A DNA stretch of 64,000 nucleotides. It comes from Alistipes sp. Zagget8 (GTDB taxonomy: Bacteria > Bacteroidota > Bacteroidia > Bacteroidales > Rikenellaceae). Below the pieces are notes generated by a model, which saw nothing but the letters and a program-made list of their open reading frames with translations, was not told the DNA's origin and did not search any database. Positions 32,976 to 41,018 of this stretch are shown here, one piece after another; within the stretch, counting starts at the first letter, position 1, and each line of letters starts with the position of its first letter. A program made the translations under genes and the position numbers. The stretch lies in contig MSHJ01000015.1 in assembly GCA_001941065.1 (NCBI GenBank), positions 186,001 to 250,000 on the forward strand. Direction: 5' to 3'.

Positions 32976-34807
32976 TAGCTAAAATGTCGAAATACGACTT
33001 TGTGCTCTACGCGGCGCAAAGCGAGGATTTCATCGAAAAGCTGCGCGGACTCGGCCTGGTGGACATCACCACCACGGGCTGGGAACCCTCCGAGGAGGAC
33101 CGCCAGCTGTTGCTCGACATCGAGGGCCATGCGAAGGCCGCAGAGTTCCTGGGAACCCTCCGGGCCGAAGGGCGCTGTCAGGAAAAGGCCGAACCGTTCG
33201 CTTCGGGCGAAGAGGCCTATGAACACTACGCTGCTGCGCATCAGCAGGCTACGGCGCTCCATGCCGAGATCGGCCGTCTGGAGAAGGCCGCCGAGGAGTT
33301 GCGTCCGTGGGGCGCCTTCGACGTGGAGCGGACCCAAAAACTGGCCGACCAGGGCATCGTCCTGCGCTATTTCTTCACCCAGCGCAACACCTTCGACAAA
33401 CAGCTGGCCGAGTGGTCGGAGACCTATACGATTTCGGAGGTCAGCCGCACCGACGCGATGGTGTGGTTCATCGTCGTGGCGAAGCCCGGTGAGGAGGTGA
33501 CGCTCGATGCGCAGGAGATGAAGACCCCGACGATGGACATCCGCGGGGCGGAGCGCCGCATTGCCGACGCCGGCGAGAAACTCCGGGCCCTCGACACCGA
33601 ATTTTCGCGCGTGGCCGCTTCGGAGGAACTGCTCGCGCAGCACGCCTGCTCGCTGAAAGAGCGGTTGCAGGATGTTCGTGTGAAGGCCACGGCGCAGGAG
33701 GCCGCCGACGGCACGCTGATCGTGCTGGAGGGCTGGGCCGAAAAGGAGACCTCCGACAAGGTCGACGCCCTGCTGGAAGAGTATCCCAACGTGGTCTACC
33801 TCAAGAACGACCCCACGCCCGAGGACGATACGCCGGTGAAGCTGAAGAACGGCTGGTTCGCCCGCAATTTCGAGTTGGTGGGCGATATGTACGCCCGTCC
33901 GAAATACGGTACGATGGACCTCACGCCTTTCTTTGCGCCGTTCTACGTGCTTTTCTTCGGCATCTGCCTGAACGACGCCGGCTACGGAGCCATCCTGGCC
34001 CTGATGGGGGCTTTCATGCTGTATAAGTTCCGCAAGCCCGGCATGATGCGCCGTGCGTCGTGGTTCGCCACGATGTGCGGGTTGTCGACGGTCGCTTTCG
34101 GCCTGTTCTGCGGCTCGTTTTTCGGAATCAACATGAGCGCGTGGTTCCCCTCGGTGAAGTTCTTCGATTTCCAGGGGCAGTTCTTCTCCATCGCGCTGGT
34201 CATCGGCATCGTGCAGATTCTCTTCGGCATGACGCTCAATATCTGGATGACCGTCCGCAGTTTCGGCCTGGGCCATGCGCTCGGGCAGCTGGGGTGGTTC
34301 ATCATGCTCGTTTCGTGCTGTCTGGCCATGGGGCTGCCGATGGCGGGGCTCGCCATTCCGGGCTTCACGTCGGGGTCGGTGGCCTTCTACGTCGCGGTGG
34401 GTGTCGGGGCGGTGCTGATGCTGCTCCTGAACAATCCGAAGCGCAATCCGCTCATCAATCTGGGAGCGGGTCTGTGGGATTTCTACAACAACATTACGGG
34501 CTTGCTGAGCGACGTGCTGTCGTACATCCGTCTGTTCGCCATCGGGCTTTCGGGCGGTGTGCTGGCGCTGGTGTTCAACACGCTGGCGGCGGGTTTCGTG
34601 CCCGAGGGCTCGGGGATCGTGGTGCGGCTGCTGGTCATGATTCCGATCCTGCTGATCGGCCACGGCATCAACCTGTTCATGTCGACCATTTCGTCGTTCG
34701 TGCATCCGCTGCGTCTGACGTTCGTCGAATTTTACAAGAATGCCGGTTTCGAAATGGCCTCGCGCAATTTCGACCCGATCCGCAAAATGAATGAAACAAA
34801 CGAATAA
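32972..34807 (+). CDS. atpI: V-type ATPase subunit I (membrane stator, a-subunit type)
   Basis: A 611-residue protein. A soluble N-terminal half (1-310) with coiled coils is followed by a membrane half with about seven helices, beginning TPFFAPFYVLFFGICLNDAG. The conserved block is LSYIRLFAIGLSGGVLALVF, whose Arg is the residue expected to face the ring carboxylate during ion passage. It forms the ion half-channels beside the K ring and anchors the E stalk. An in-frame Met six codons later (MSKYDF) is an alternative start. Confidence 0.94.
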   Translation: MIAKMSKYDFVLYAAQSEDFIEKLRGLGLVDITTTGWEPSEEDRQLLLDIEGHAKAAEFLGTLRAEGRCQEKAEPFASGEEAYEHYAAAHQQATALHAEIGRLEKAAEELRPWGAFDVERTQKLADQGIVLRYFFTQRNTFDKQLAEWSETYTISEVSRTDAMVWFIVVAKPGEEVTLDAQEMKTPTMDIRGAERRIADAGEKLRALDTEFSRVAASEELLAQHACSLKERLQDVRVKATAQEAADGTLIVLEGWAEKETSDKVDALLEEYPNVVYLKNDPTPEDDTPVKLKNGWFARNFELVGDMYARPKYGTMDLTPFFAPFYVLFFGICLNDAGYGAILALMGAFMLYKFRKPGMMRRASWFATMCGLSTVAFGLFCGSFFGINMSAWFPSVKFFDFQGQFFSIALVIGIVQILFGMTLNIWMTVRSFGLGHALGQLGWFIMLVSCCLAMGLPMAGLAIPGFTSGSVAFYVAVGVGAVLMLLLNNPKRNPLINLGAGLWDFYNNITGLLSDVLSYIRLFAIGLSGGVLALVFNTLAAGFVPEGSGIVVRLLVMIPILLIGHGINLFMSTISSFVHPLRLTFVEFYKNAGFEMASRNFDPIRKMNETNE

Positions 34808-34831
34808 TAACAATTAAAAACTCAACTCATT

Positions 34832-35296
34832 ATGGAAACAACAGCATTGGTATTGGCTTACGTCGGCGTAGCGCTGATGGTGGGCCTGGCAGGTGTCGCT
34901 TCGTCGATCGGCACGGCCATTACGGGTCAGGCCGCAGTAGGGGCCATGAAGAAGAACGGCGGAGCTTTCGGTAGCTACATGATTCTTTCGGCGCTTCCGG
35001 GTTCGCAGGGTCTCTACGGTTTCGTCTGCTTCTTCCTGGTACAGAAGGGCCTGACGGCTCCGACGCTGGTTCAGGGCGCCGCCATTTTCGGTGCGGGTCT
35101 GCTGGTCGGCATGGTAAACCTTGCGGCTTCGATCTATCAGGCCAAGGTCTGCGCCAACGGTATCGCCGCCATCGGCAACGGCCATGACGTGATGGGTAAG
35201 ACGCTGATTCTGGCGGCTTTCCCCGAGCTGTACGCCATCCTGACGGTGGCCGCCACCTACCTGATCGCCACGCTCGACGGCGTGAACCTCTTCTAA
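34832..35296 (+). CDS. atpK: V-type ATPase proteolipid subunit K, Na+-type site
   Basis: A 154-residue duplicated proteolipid with four helices. Hairpin one has LPGSQGLYGF (55-64) and hairpin two FPELYAI (130-136). Residues matching the Na+ ligands of Enterococcus hirae NtpK are all present: Leu55, Ser58 (Thr there), Gln59, Gln103 and Glu132, plus Tyr62. Only the second hairpin has the ion-binding carboxylate, as in NtpK. A Na+-driven or Na+-pumping enzyme is predicted from this. It is the last gene of the operon and is followed by a strong terminator. Confidence 0.93.
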   Translation: METTALVLAYVGVALMVGLAGVASSIGTAITGQAAVGAMKKNGGAFGSYMILSALPGSQGLYGFVCFFLVQKGLTAPTLVQGAAIFGAGLLVGMVNLAASIYQAKVCANGIAAIGNGHDVMGKTLILAAFPELYAILTVAATYLIATLDGVNLF

Positions 35297-35315
35297 ACCG
35301 GAGGATCGTCCGAAC

Positions 35316-35350
35316 GCAAAAAGGGAAGCCCTCGCGGCTTCCCTTTTTGC
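35316..35350. terminator. Terminator of the V-ATPase operon
   Basis: A perfect 15-bp stem (35316-35330 with 35336-35350) with loop CTCGC and five T inside the right arm lies 19 bases after the K stop. Confidence 0.9.
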
Positions 35351-35465
35351 GTGCAGGATATATTCACACCGTGCCGTGCCCATATTATTTTTGCTGTTTC
35401 TTCTTCGTTTTTGAAAAATGGCTAAAAGATTTTGCGGAGGCTTCGGGAAAATACGGTTCGTTTTG

Positions 35466-35473
35466 TAGATTTG
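35466..35473 (+). promoter_or_regulatory. Candidate -7 box of the SGNH hydrolase gene
   Basis: TAGATTTG fits TAnnTTTG and lies 22 bases before the start codon. No TTTG is present at the normal upstream distance. Confidence 0.4.
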
Positions 35474-35495
35474 CAGGCAGTTAAAATAAAGATCA

Positions 35496-36209
35496 ATGAA
35501 AAAGTTTTTCCTTTTTGTATTTGCATTGTCGGCTTTGTCGGGCCTTCGTGCCGAGCAGCCTGGCGATTGGGCTCGCTATGGGCGTTATGAGAAACAGAAT
35601 GCCGAATTGGCTGGAAAACCCGTTGAAGTGGTTTTCATGGGGAATTCGATTACCGAAGGTTGGGTCAAGATCGATCCGGATTTTTTTGTTAAGAACGGCT
35701 TTGTGGGACGCGGCATCAGCGGGCAGACGACTTTGGAAATGCTGGCGCGTTTCCGGAACGATGTGATCGGAATCAAGCCTGAAGCCGTCGTCATTCTGGC
35801 GGGAATCAACGACATCGCTCAGAACAAAGGACCTATTTCGCTTGAGAATATTTTCGGCAATATCGTTTCGATGTGTGAATTGGCCCGGCACAACGGGATT
35901 CGGGTCGTTTTGTGTTCGGTGCTTCCGTGCGATCATTTTGCCTGGCGTCCCAGCATCGATCCGGGTCCGAAAGTCATCGCCCTTAATGAAATGCTGAAAG
36001 GTTACGCTGCCCGGAACAAAATTGTCTATGTTGATTATCATACGGCATTTGACAACGGTCAGGGGGGCCTTACGGAGCGATTTTCCAAAGACGGTTGCCA
36101 TCCTACGCTTTATGGTTACTCGTTGATGGAGCCGATGGTGGCCGACGGAATCAACAAGGCGCTGCGGACTCGAAAAGTCCGTTATGTAACGCCGGTTCCG
36201 CTGCAATAG
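35496..36209 (+). CDS. Secreted SGNH/GDSL-type esterase
   Basis: A 237-residue protein with a signal peptide (MKKFFLFVFALSALSGLRA). The SGNH blocks are VVFMGNSITEGW (Ser), GRGISGQTTLEM (Gly), VILAGINDIAQN (Asn) and DGCHPTLYGY (Asp/His). It resembles platelet-activating-factor acetylhydrolase-like and sugar acetylesterases, and would deacetylate glycans in the periplasm. It is transcribed away from the V-ATPase operon and ends at a bidirectional terminator shared with the DxDxDG protein gene, so it sits at the edge of the polysaccharide locus. Confidence 0.88.
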   Translation: MKKFFLFVFALSALSGLRAEQPGDWARYGRYEKQNAELAGKPVEVVFMGNSITEGWVKIDPDFFVKNGFVGRGISGQTTLEMLARFRNDVIGIKPEAVVILAGINDIAQNKGPISLENIFGNIVSMCELARHNGIRVVLCSVLPCDHFAWRPSIDPGPKVIALNEMLKGYAARNKIVYVDYHTAFDNGQGGLTERFSKDGCHPTLYGYSLMEPMVADGINKALRTRKVRYVTPVPLQ

Positions 36210-36216
36210 ATGAAAA

Positions 36217-36251
36217 TAAAACGCCGGGCTTCAGAAAGCCCGGCGTTTTTA
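36217..36251. terminator. Bidirectional terminator between convergent genes
   Basis: A 14-bp stem with core ACGCCGGGCTT/AAGCCCGGCGT, flanked by A and T runs, ends right at the stop codon of the downstream gene at 36253. Confidence 0.88.
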
Positions 36252-36252
36252 T

Positions 36253-38061
36253 TTAAAGGCTGCGGTCGAGCAATGTTTTCCATGAACCGCTGTAGTAGGC
36301 TTTATCCAACTCCTTGATTAGCTTTGCGTTTTGCTCCAATCCGGCTTTGTGGCGCATATCCCGGTAGAGATAAAACGTCAGCCAGTAGCCGTATGCGTAA
36401 CGTTCGTGCAGGGAGCGCGGCTGTTTCCAGAAATTATACCAGTCGGTGCTTACTCCTTGCCGGCGTGCTGCCTGCTGTACGTCGCCTGCCCGGGACCAGA
36501 TGTCATCCGTCAGACGTGCGAAAAGTTTTTGCATCTTCTCGTAATCCATTGCGGACAGGTCGATGACGTTTGCCCGATCGTCGATTCCCAACTCTTTGAG
36601 CGATACCCGCTCTTCGAAAATGCCGTCTCCGTCGAGATCGTATTCGATGATGTCGAAAAAACCGTTTCCGTCGCTGTCTTCGTAACGCACCGTAGCCCAG
36701 TTTTCGGGATCAGCTGCAAGCCGCTGGGAATTGCAGGGTGGATACAGCCCTCCGTATCCCTGAAAGCAACGGCTCGACGGATCGATGCGCCATGCGCCCC
36801 ATTCCGCCCCGTAGAGATGCAGCCGGCCGTCGAAGGGGGCGATGTAGAGGTTGCCGTGTCCTGAATTATCCGTATCCCACTCTCCGCGGTCTCCGACAGC
36901 ATCGGCTTGCGCATTGTTGTCCAATCCGCCTTTATGCGCGCCTATTGAAAACAGGTTCAGGGGTTCATAAAATTCGACCCTTTCCCACCGATTGCAGTCG
37001 TCGTCTTCGTCGAAAACAAACCAACAAGCGTTCCAGTCGCCCCGTTCGAAGATCAGTTTTTCGGCCTGCCTGGGATCGGGATAGATCAATTCCGTATTTT
37101 GCCGCCAGCGGGGATCGAAAAGCAGGGAGTCCGCTTCCGGAAGTCCGCGAAGTTTGGCGTAGTGGTGAGTCTGGTCCGAATAGTCGAATCCGGGACCTGT
37201 GAAGCGGATCGACATATCCATATCGAATTCGTTGCCCGGACCGTTGTCGTTGTCGAGGTCCCAGCTCAAAGCGGCCCAGGTGATGCGGTGCGAGAACAGA
37301 ATGGAGTGTTCCGGCGCCAGCCGGTCGAATCTCGGATCGTCGTTTTTACCCGGTGGAGGCCGGAACGCGGGGGTGTCGACCATTCGGACCGTCATTTCGG
37401 TCAGTCCGTCGTTGTCCTTGTCGAAAAAGATAAACGGATTTTCCCAGTTGTATCGCAGGTCGGCTATGTTGAACGGCGATCCGTGCATCTTCAGAAAGAG
37501 CGTATTGCCGTGGTAGTCGGTATAAAAGTTCGAATGTCCGGAGTGCTCCCAGCATCTGAGTGCCAATTGGCGCCAGTCGATGAAATTCTGGATGCCGTCT
37601 TTTTCTCCGAAATCGATGATGTACATGAAATCGGCATTCCAATCGAAATTGTGGCGGCGCTCCCGGCTGCCGTTGCGGATGACGAGTTGAATGTCGGCGA
37701 TTCCGTCGCCGTTGGTGTCTGTCCAGTCGACGATCAAATCACCCGGTCCTCCGAATATTCCGTCTTTATTGAGGTCGATGACCAGGCAGTCGTCCGTTTG
37801 GTCGCCTTCCAGGTCGCCATGCTGCATATTTGCATTGTCATCGATCCAGATGGCCGGAATGCCGCCCGGCAGGGTTGTTTTCAGCACGTCGGGATTCCCG
37901 TCGCCATTCAGGTCGAGATAGGTGATTTTTCCGGGGTCCATTGTCGGCGGCAGGTGCCAGGGGATGAGACAGGTGTTTGAATTCCAGTATGGAGTCGAAT
38001 CACCGGCAGCCTTCGGAGATAGGCTGAGGGTTCCGGCCAGCAGCAGGGGAAAAAGATACAT
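36253..38061 (-). CDS. Secreted protein of unknown function with about nine DxDxDG-type loops
   Basis: A 602-residue protein with a signal peptide starting MYLFPLLLAGTLSLSPKA; a Met 12 codons upstream is less likely. It carries many EF-hand/dockerin-like acidic loops: DLNGDGNPD, DLNKDGIFG, DTNGDGIAD, DKDNDGLTE, DLDNDNGPG, DEDDDCNRW, DTDNSGHGN, DSDGNGFFD and DLDGDGIFE. Between them are aromatic-rich segments (WRQLALRCWEHSGHSNFYTD, FDGRLHLYGAEWGAWRID). The last 100 residues are helical without such loops. The loops suggest Ca2+-dependent folding, as in FG-GAP or thrombospondin-3-type proteins. It may be a glycan-binding protein or an undescribed enzyme; I do not recognise the family. It is the first gene of the PUL on this strand, next to the AraC regulator. 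Confidence 0.8.
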   Translation of the reverse strand: MYLFPLLLAGTLSLSPKAAGDSTPYWNSNTCLIPWHLPPTMDPGKITYLDLNGDGNPDVLKTTLPGGIPAIWIDDNANMQHGDLEGDQTDDCLVIDLNKDGIFGGPGDLIVDWTDTNGDGIADIQLVIRNGSRERRHNFDWNADFMYIIDFGEKDGIQNFIDWRQLALRCWEHSGHSNFYTDYHGNTLFLKMHGSPFNIADLRYNWENPFIFFDKDNDGLTEMTVRMVDTPAFRPPPGKNDDPRFDRLAPEHSILFSHRITWAALSWDLDNDNGPGNEFDMDMSIRFTGPGFDYSDQTHHYAKLRGLPEADSLLFDPRWRQNTELIYPDPRQAEKLIFERGDWNACWFVFDEDDDCNRWERVEFYEPLNLFSIGAHKGGLDNNAQADAVGDRGEWDTDNSGHGNLYIAPFDGRLHLYGAEWGAWRIDPSSRCFQGYGGLYPPCNSQRLAADPENWATVRYEDSDGNGFFDIIEYDLDGDGIFEERVSLKELGIDDRANVIDLSAMDYEKMQKLFARLTDDIWSRAGDVQQAARRQGVSTDWYNFWKQPRSLHERYAYGYWLTFYLYRDMRHKAGLEQNAKLIKELDKAYYSGSWKTLLDRSL

Positions 38062-38164
38062 GGCTTTGTTTTTTGATTTGCTGCAAAAGAAAACCAAAAA
38101 AGCAAATTTGCCAAATTCAAAACAGGAATAGAGCTATGTCCGACAAAAAAGTATCAGCACGGTG

Positions 38165-39034
38165 CTAAAAACGGATAAGTATGTCGTGTATTTGATTCCG
38201 GTACTCGCTCGGTGAGATACCTGCTGATTTCTTGAAGATCCGGTTGAAATTCGAGATGTTCGAAAATCCGCACATATAACAGATCTCGGAGATATTATGG
38301 GAGGTCTCCGAGAGTAGTTTGTTGGCATGGCCTATGCGGATTTCATTGAGGAAATTGATGAAGCTGCGGCTGGTGCGTTTCTTGAAAAAGTGGCTGAATG
38401 CAGAGTCTGACATGTTCGTCAATTTCGCAACGTCGCTCAGCGAAATGCTGTTCATGTAGTTTTGTTCGATGTATTCGCAGGCAAGTTTTATACGCCGGCT
38501 TTTCGACTCGCGTATAACCGTGTCGGTGTTGTACGATGTACTGGCCAGCAGTCGCTGTTGAGGGGATATGGCGAGGTCGTAGAGGATCGAGCAGAAATCG
38601 AGGAATGTATTGAAACCCTGCGATTTGGTCAGGGCTATCAGTTTGTCTGCAATGCGCTGTCTGGTTTCGGGCGAGAAATCGATTCCCTGCGTCGACCGCT
38701 CGAGCATTTTCTTGATCGGGGCGAACAGGCGTTTGCCGATGAGTTCGTTTTCCGAGAAACTGTCACTGAATTGGAGTGTGATGACATGGGTCCTTTGCAG
38801 GGTCGGGGCTTTCCAGGCGTGCGGCAGATTCGGGCCGAGCAGGATTAAATCGATTTCGGCGAAATCCTCGACTGAGTCGCCGACGAGCCGTTTCCCCTGT
38901 GTGCCCAGTACGAGGTTCAGTTCGAAGTCGGAGTGGAAATGAAGCGGATAATCAAAACGGGCCTGCGGGTTGTTCAGCAGCAGGAACACATCGTCGTTTG
39001 TCAGCGGGGTGATTTCGCGGGTGAGTGTATTCAT
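38165..39034 (-). CDS. AraC-family transcriptional regulator with cupin sensor domain
   Basis: A 289-residue protein. The N-terminal cupin-like domain (DYPLHFHSDFELNLVLGTQG) has the HxHxxxE-type ligand-binding block. The C-terminal domain has two HTH motifs, ISLSDVAKLTNMSDSAFSHF and ISEICYMCGFSNISNFNRIF, ending GISPSEYRNQ. It probably senses a sugar or uronate released by the locus and activates the divergent transporter and PUL genes. The frame is open upstream to 39166, but MNTLTREITPL fits better, with a TATATTTG -7 box at 39069-39062 on this strand. Confidence 0.88.
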   Translation of the reverse strand: MNTLTREITPLTNDDVFLLLNNPQARFDYPLHFHSDFELNLVLGTQGKRLVGDSVEDFAEIDLILLGPNLPHAWKAPTLQRTHVITLQFSDSFSENELIGKRLFAPIKKMLERSTQGIDFSPETRQRIADKLIALTKSQGFNTFLDFCSILYDLAISPQQRLLASTSYNTDTVIRESKSRRIKLACEYIEQNYMNSISLSDVAKLTNMSDSAFSHFFKKRTSRSFINFLNEIRIGHANKLLSETSHNISEICYMCGFSNISNFNRIFKKSAGISPSEYRNQIHDILIRF

Positions 39035-39061
39035 CGGCTCGTATTTTAAGTCGGTTTTATG

Positions 39062-39069
39062 CAAATATA
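39062..39069 (-). promoter_or_regulatory. Candidate -7 box of the AraC gene
   Basis: TATATTTG on the minus strand lies 27 bases before the start at 39034. No TTTG is seen at the expected -33 position. Confidence 0.4.
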
Positions 39070-39182
39070 GACAAAAAAGGTAAAATGAAGCTAAAAAAAG
39101 TGTAAAAATCAGTTCCGGGAGCGGATAGATGTGCAATCGTCCGGGTAAAATCCGCAAAGCGGACAAAACGGTCGTTTTTTTA

Positions 39183-39190
39183 TATCTTTG
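39183..39190 (+). promoter_or_regulatory. Candidate -7 box of the symporter gene
   Basis: TATCTTTG lies 36 bases before the symporter start. No matching -33 TTTG is seen, which would fit an activator-dependent promoter under the divergent AraC protein. Confidence 0.45.
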
Positions 39191-39226
39191 TGCGGGTAAG
39201 GCGAAGAATCAGCCGCAGTCAGGACC

Positions 39227-40816
39227 ATGGATAAAATTGTCATCTGGGATCTTCTTTTTATTGCCGTATATGTGGCGGGCATTCTGCTGTTCGGGATGCG
39301 TTACCGACACAGCGACAGCAAGGAACGTTATTTCCTGGCGAACCGTTCGATGTGGTGGCCGGCGATCGGTTTTTCCATGTTTGCAGGGAGTATCTCTTGT
39401 TCGACGGTGGTCGGACGCGCCGGAGACGCCTATGCGACGGGGATTGCCGTATTCAATTACGACTTGATTTCGGTTTTCGTGATGGTCTTTTTTGCCTGGT
39501 TCCTGCTTCCGCTTTATATCCGGTCGAAGATTTTTACAATCCCGGAATTTCTGGAACGTCGTTTCGGGGTCGGACCGCGATGTTATTTTTCGGTAGTGAC
39601 TATCCTCATCAATATTTTTCTGGATGCTGCGGGGTCGCTGTATGCCGCGGCGCTGGTGTTGCACCTGATTTTTCCCGGTGTCGACATTTCCTGGCTGGTG
39701 ACGGCCTTCGGTCTGATCGTCGCTGCGTATGTGATTCCCGGAGGGTTGTCCGCAGCGTTTCGGGTCGATGTCGTACAGGGGATATTCATTCTGATCGGAG
39801 CTTCGCTGCTGACGGCGGTCGTGGCTTCCAAAGGCGGTGCGGCGTATATTGCGGACCTTTGGGCGCAAAACGATATCATGGTGAAACTGGTGCGTCCGCT
39901 GTCCGACAGTTCTGTTCCGTGGCTGGGAATGATTGTGGGAATCCCGGTGCTCGGTTTTTTCTTCTGGGGCAACAATCAGCAGATCGTCCAACGGGCGCTG
40001 GCTGCCAATAGTGTGGATCAGGCCCGGAAAGGCGTTCTTTTTGTCGGGGCTCTGACGCTCATTACGCTTTTTGTGCTGGTAATCCCCGGTGTTATGGCGC
40101 ACCGGTTTTTGCCTGGATTGCCTTACGGAGATATGGTTTATCCGCAGTTGGTGCTGACGATGCTGCCTTCGGGAATAATCGGTCTGTTGCTGGCTGTGCT
40201 CATCGCTTCGCTGACCTCCAGCCTCAGCGGGCTGCTCAATTCTGTGTCGACGCTTTTTACGATGGATTTTTACAGCCGCATACGGCCGCATGCCAGTGGC
40301 CGTGAAATGGTTCGGGTCGGCCGGTTGGCATCGGTAGCGGCGCTTGTCATTGCCATATTCTGGGCGCCGGAAATCGGCCGAAGGTTTGATTCGCTGATAA
40401 AATATTATCAGGAAATCATTTCACTCGTGGCTCCGCCGATCGTTGCGGCATTCCTGTTAGGTATTTTTTGGCGCAGGATCAATTTGCCGGGTGTGTTTAC
40501 GGGGTTGATGGCCGGTGCGGCATTGAGCGGAGCCAATCTTTGGTACAAGATAAGCACGGGGGTCTCTTTCTTTGGTGATATTCATTTCCTGATGACGATT
40601 CCGTATTATCTTTTTTTCAGTGCGGCGGTGATGATCGTTGTCAGCTATTGCACTCCGGCTCCGGACTACGCGAAGATTGGCCGGTATGTCTGGACGGCTG
40701 AATCGTTCCGTGCGGAGAATGCCGATCTGAGTCACACTGTCTGGTGGTGTAACTACCGGTTTTGGTCGTATGCGTTGCTTGTTGCGGCCATTTTTCTGCT
40801 TGTTTTGTTCTGGTGA
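39227..40816 (+). CDS. Sodium:solute symporter (SSS family)
   Basis: A 529-residue membrane protein with about 13 helices. YFLANRSMWWPAIGFSMFAGSISC is the N-terminal block with the unwound TM1, IPEFLERRFG and ADSLSSLL-like region (LIASLTSSLSGLLNSVSTLF, TM8 sodium site) follow, and DFYSRIRP closes the core. Members carry sugars, sialic acid or other organic solutes with Na+. Next to an AraC gene and a PUL it most likely imports the final monosaccharide. This is a different importer class from the MFS protein at 81-1532. Na+ use would also fit the Na+-type V-ATPase in this window. Confidence 0.9.
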   Translation: MDKIVIWDLLFIAVYVAGILLFGMRYRHSDSKERYFLANRSMWWPAIGFSMFAGSISCSTVVGRAGDAYATGIAVFNYDLISVFVMVFFAWFLLPLYIRSKIFTIPEFLERRFGVGPRCYFSVVTILINIFLDAAGSLYAAALVLHLIFPGVDISWLVTAFGLIVAAYVIPGGLSAAFRVDVVQGIFILIGASLLTAVVASKGGAAYIADLWAQNDIMVKLVRPLSDSSVPWLGMIVGIPVLGFFFWGNNQQIVQRALAANSVDQARKGVLFVGALTLITLFVLVIPGVMAHRFLPGLPYGDMVYPQLVLTMLPSGIIGLLLAVLIASLTSSLSGLLNSVSTLFTMDFYSRIRPHASGREMVRVGRLASVAALVIAIFWAPEIGRRFDSLIKYYQEIISLVAPPIVAAFLLGIFWRRINLPGVFTGLMAGAALSGANLWYKISTGVSFFGDIHFLMTIPYYLFFSAAVMIVVSYCTPAPDYAKIGRYVWTAESFRAENADLSHTVWWCNYRFWSYALLVAAIFLLVLFW

Positions 40817-41018
40817 TTTTCGACAACCGGAATTCTTGCACTTTTTCATAAAAGTATAATAGGTTAACAAAATTCTGTCGAGGCGGACGGGATTTAGTGT
40901 GTAATTTTGTCTTCGTGAATTATAGGTGTTATGCATTGTTCTTCAATGTATTAGTTTGTACCTATATATATGCGTGTGTCGCGAAGGTTTAAAATTATAC
41001 AATCTGGATTATACAAAA

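Noticed and set aside
40926..41018. A 31-codon N-terminal extension of the GH2 gene
   Set aside because: The extension (MLCIVLQCISLYLYICVC...) overlaps the likely promoter, and the Met at 41019 begins a standard signal peptide.
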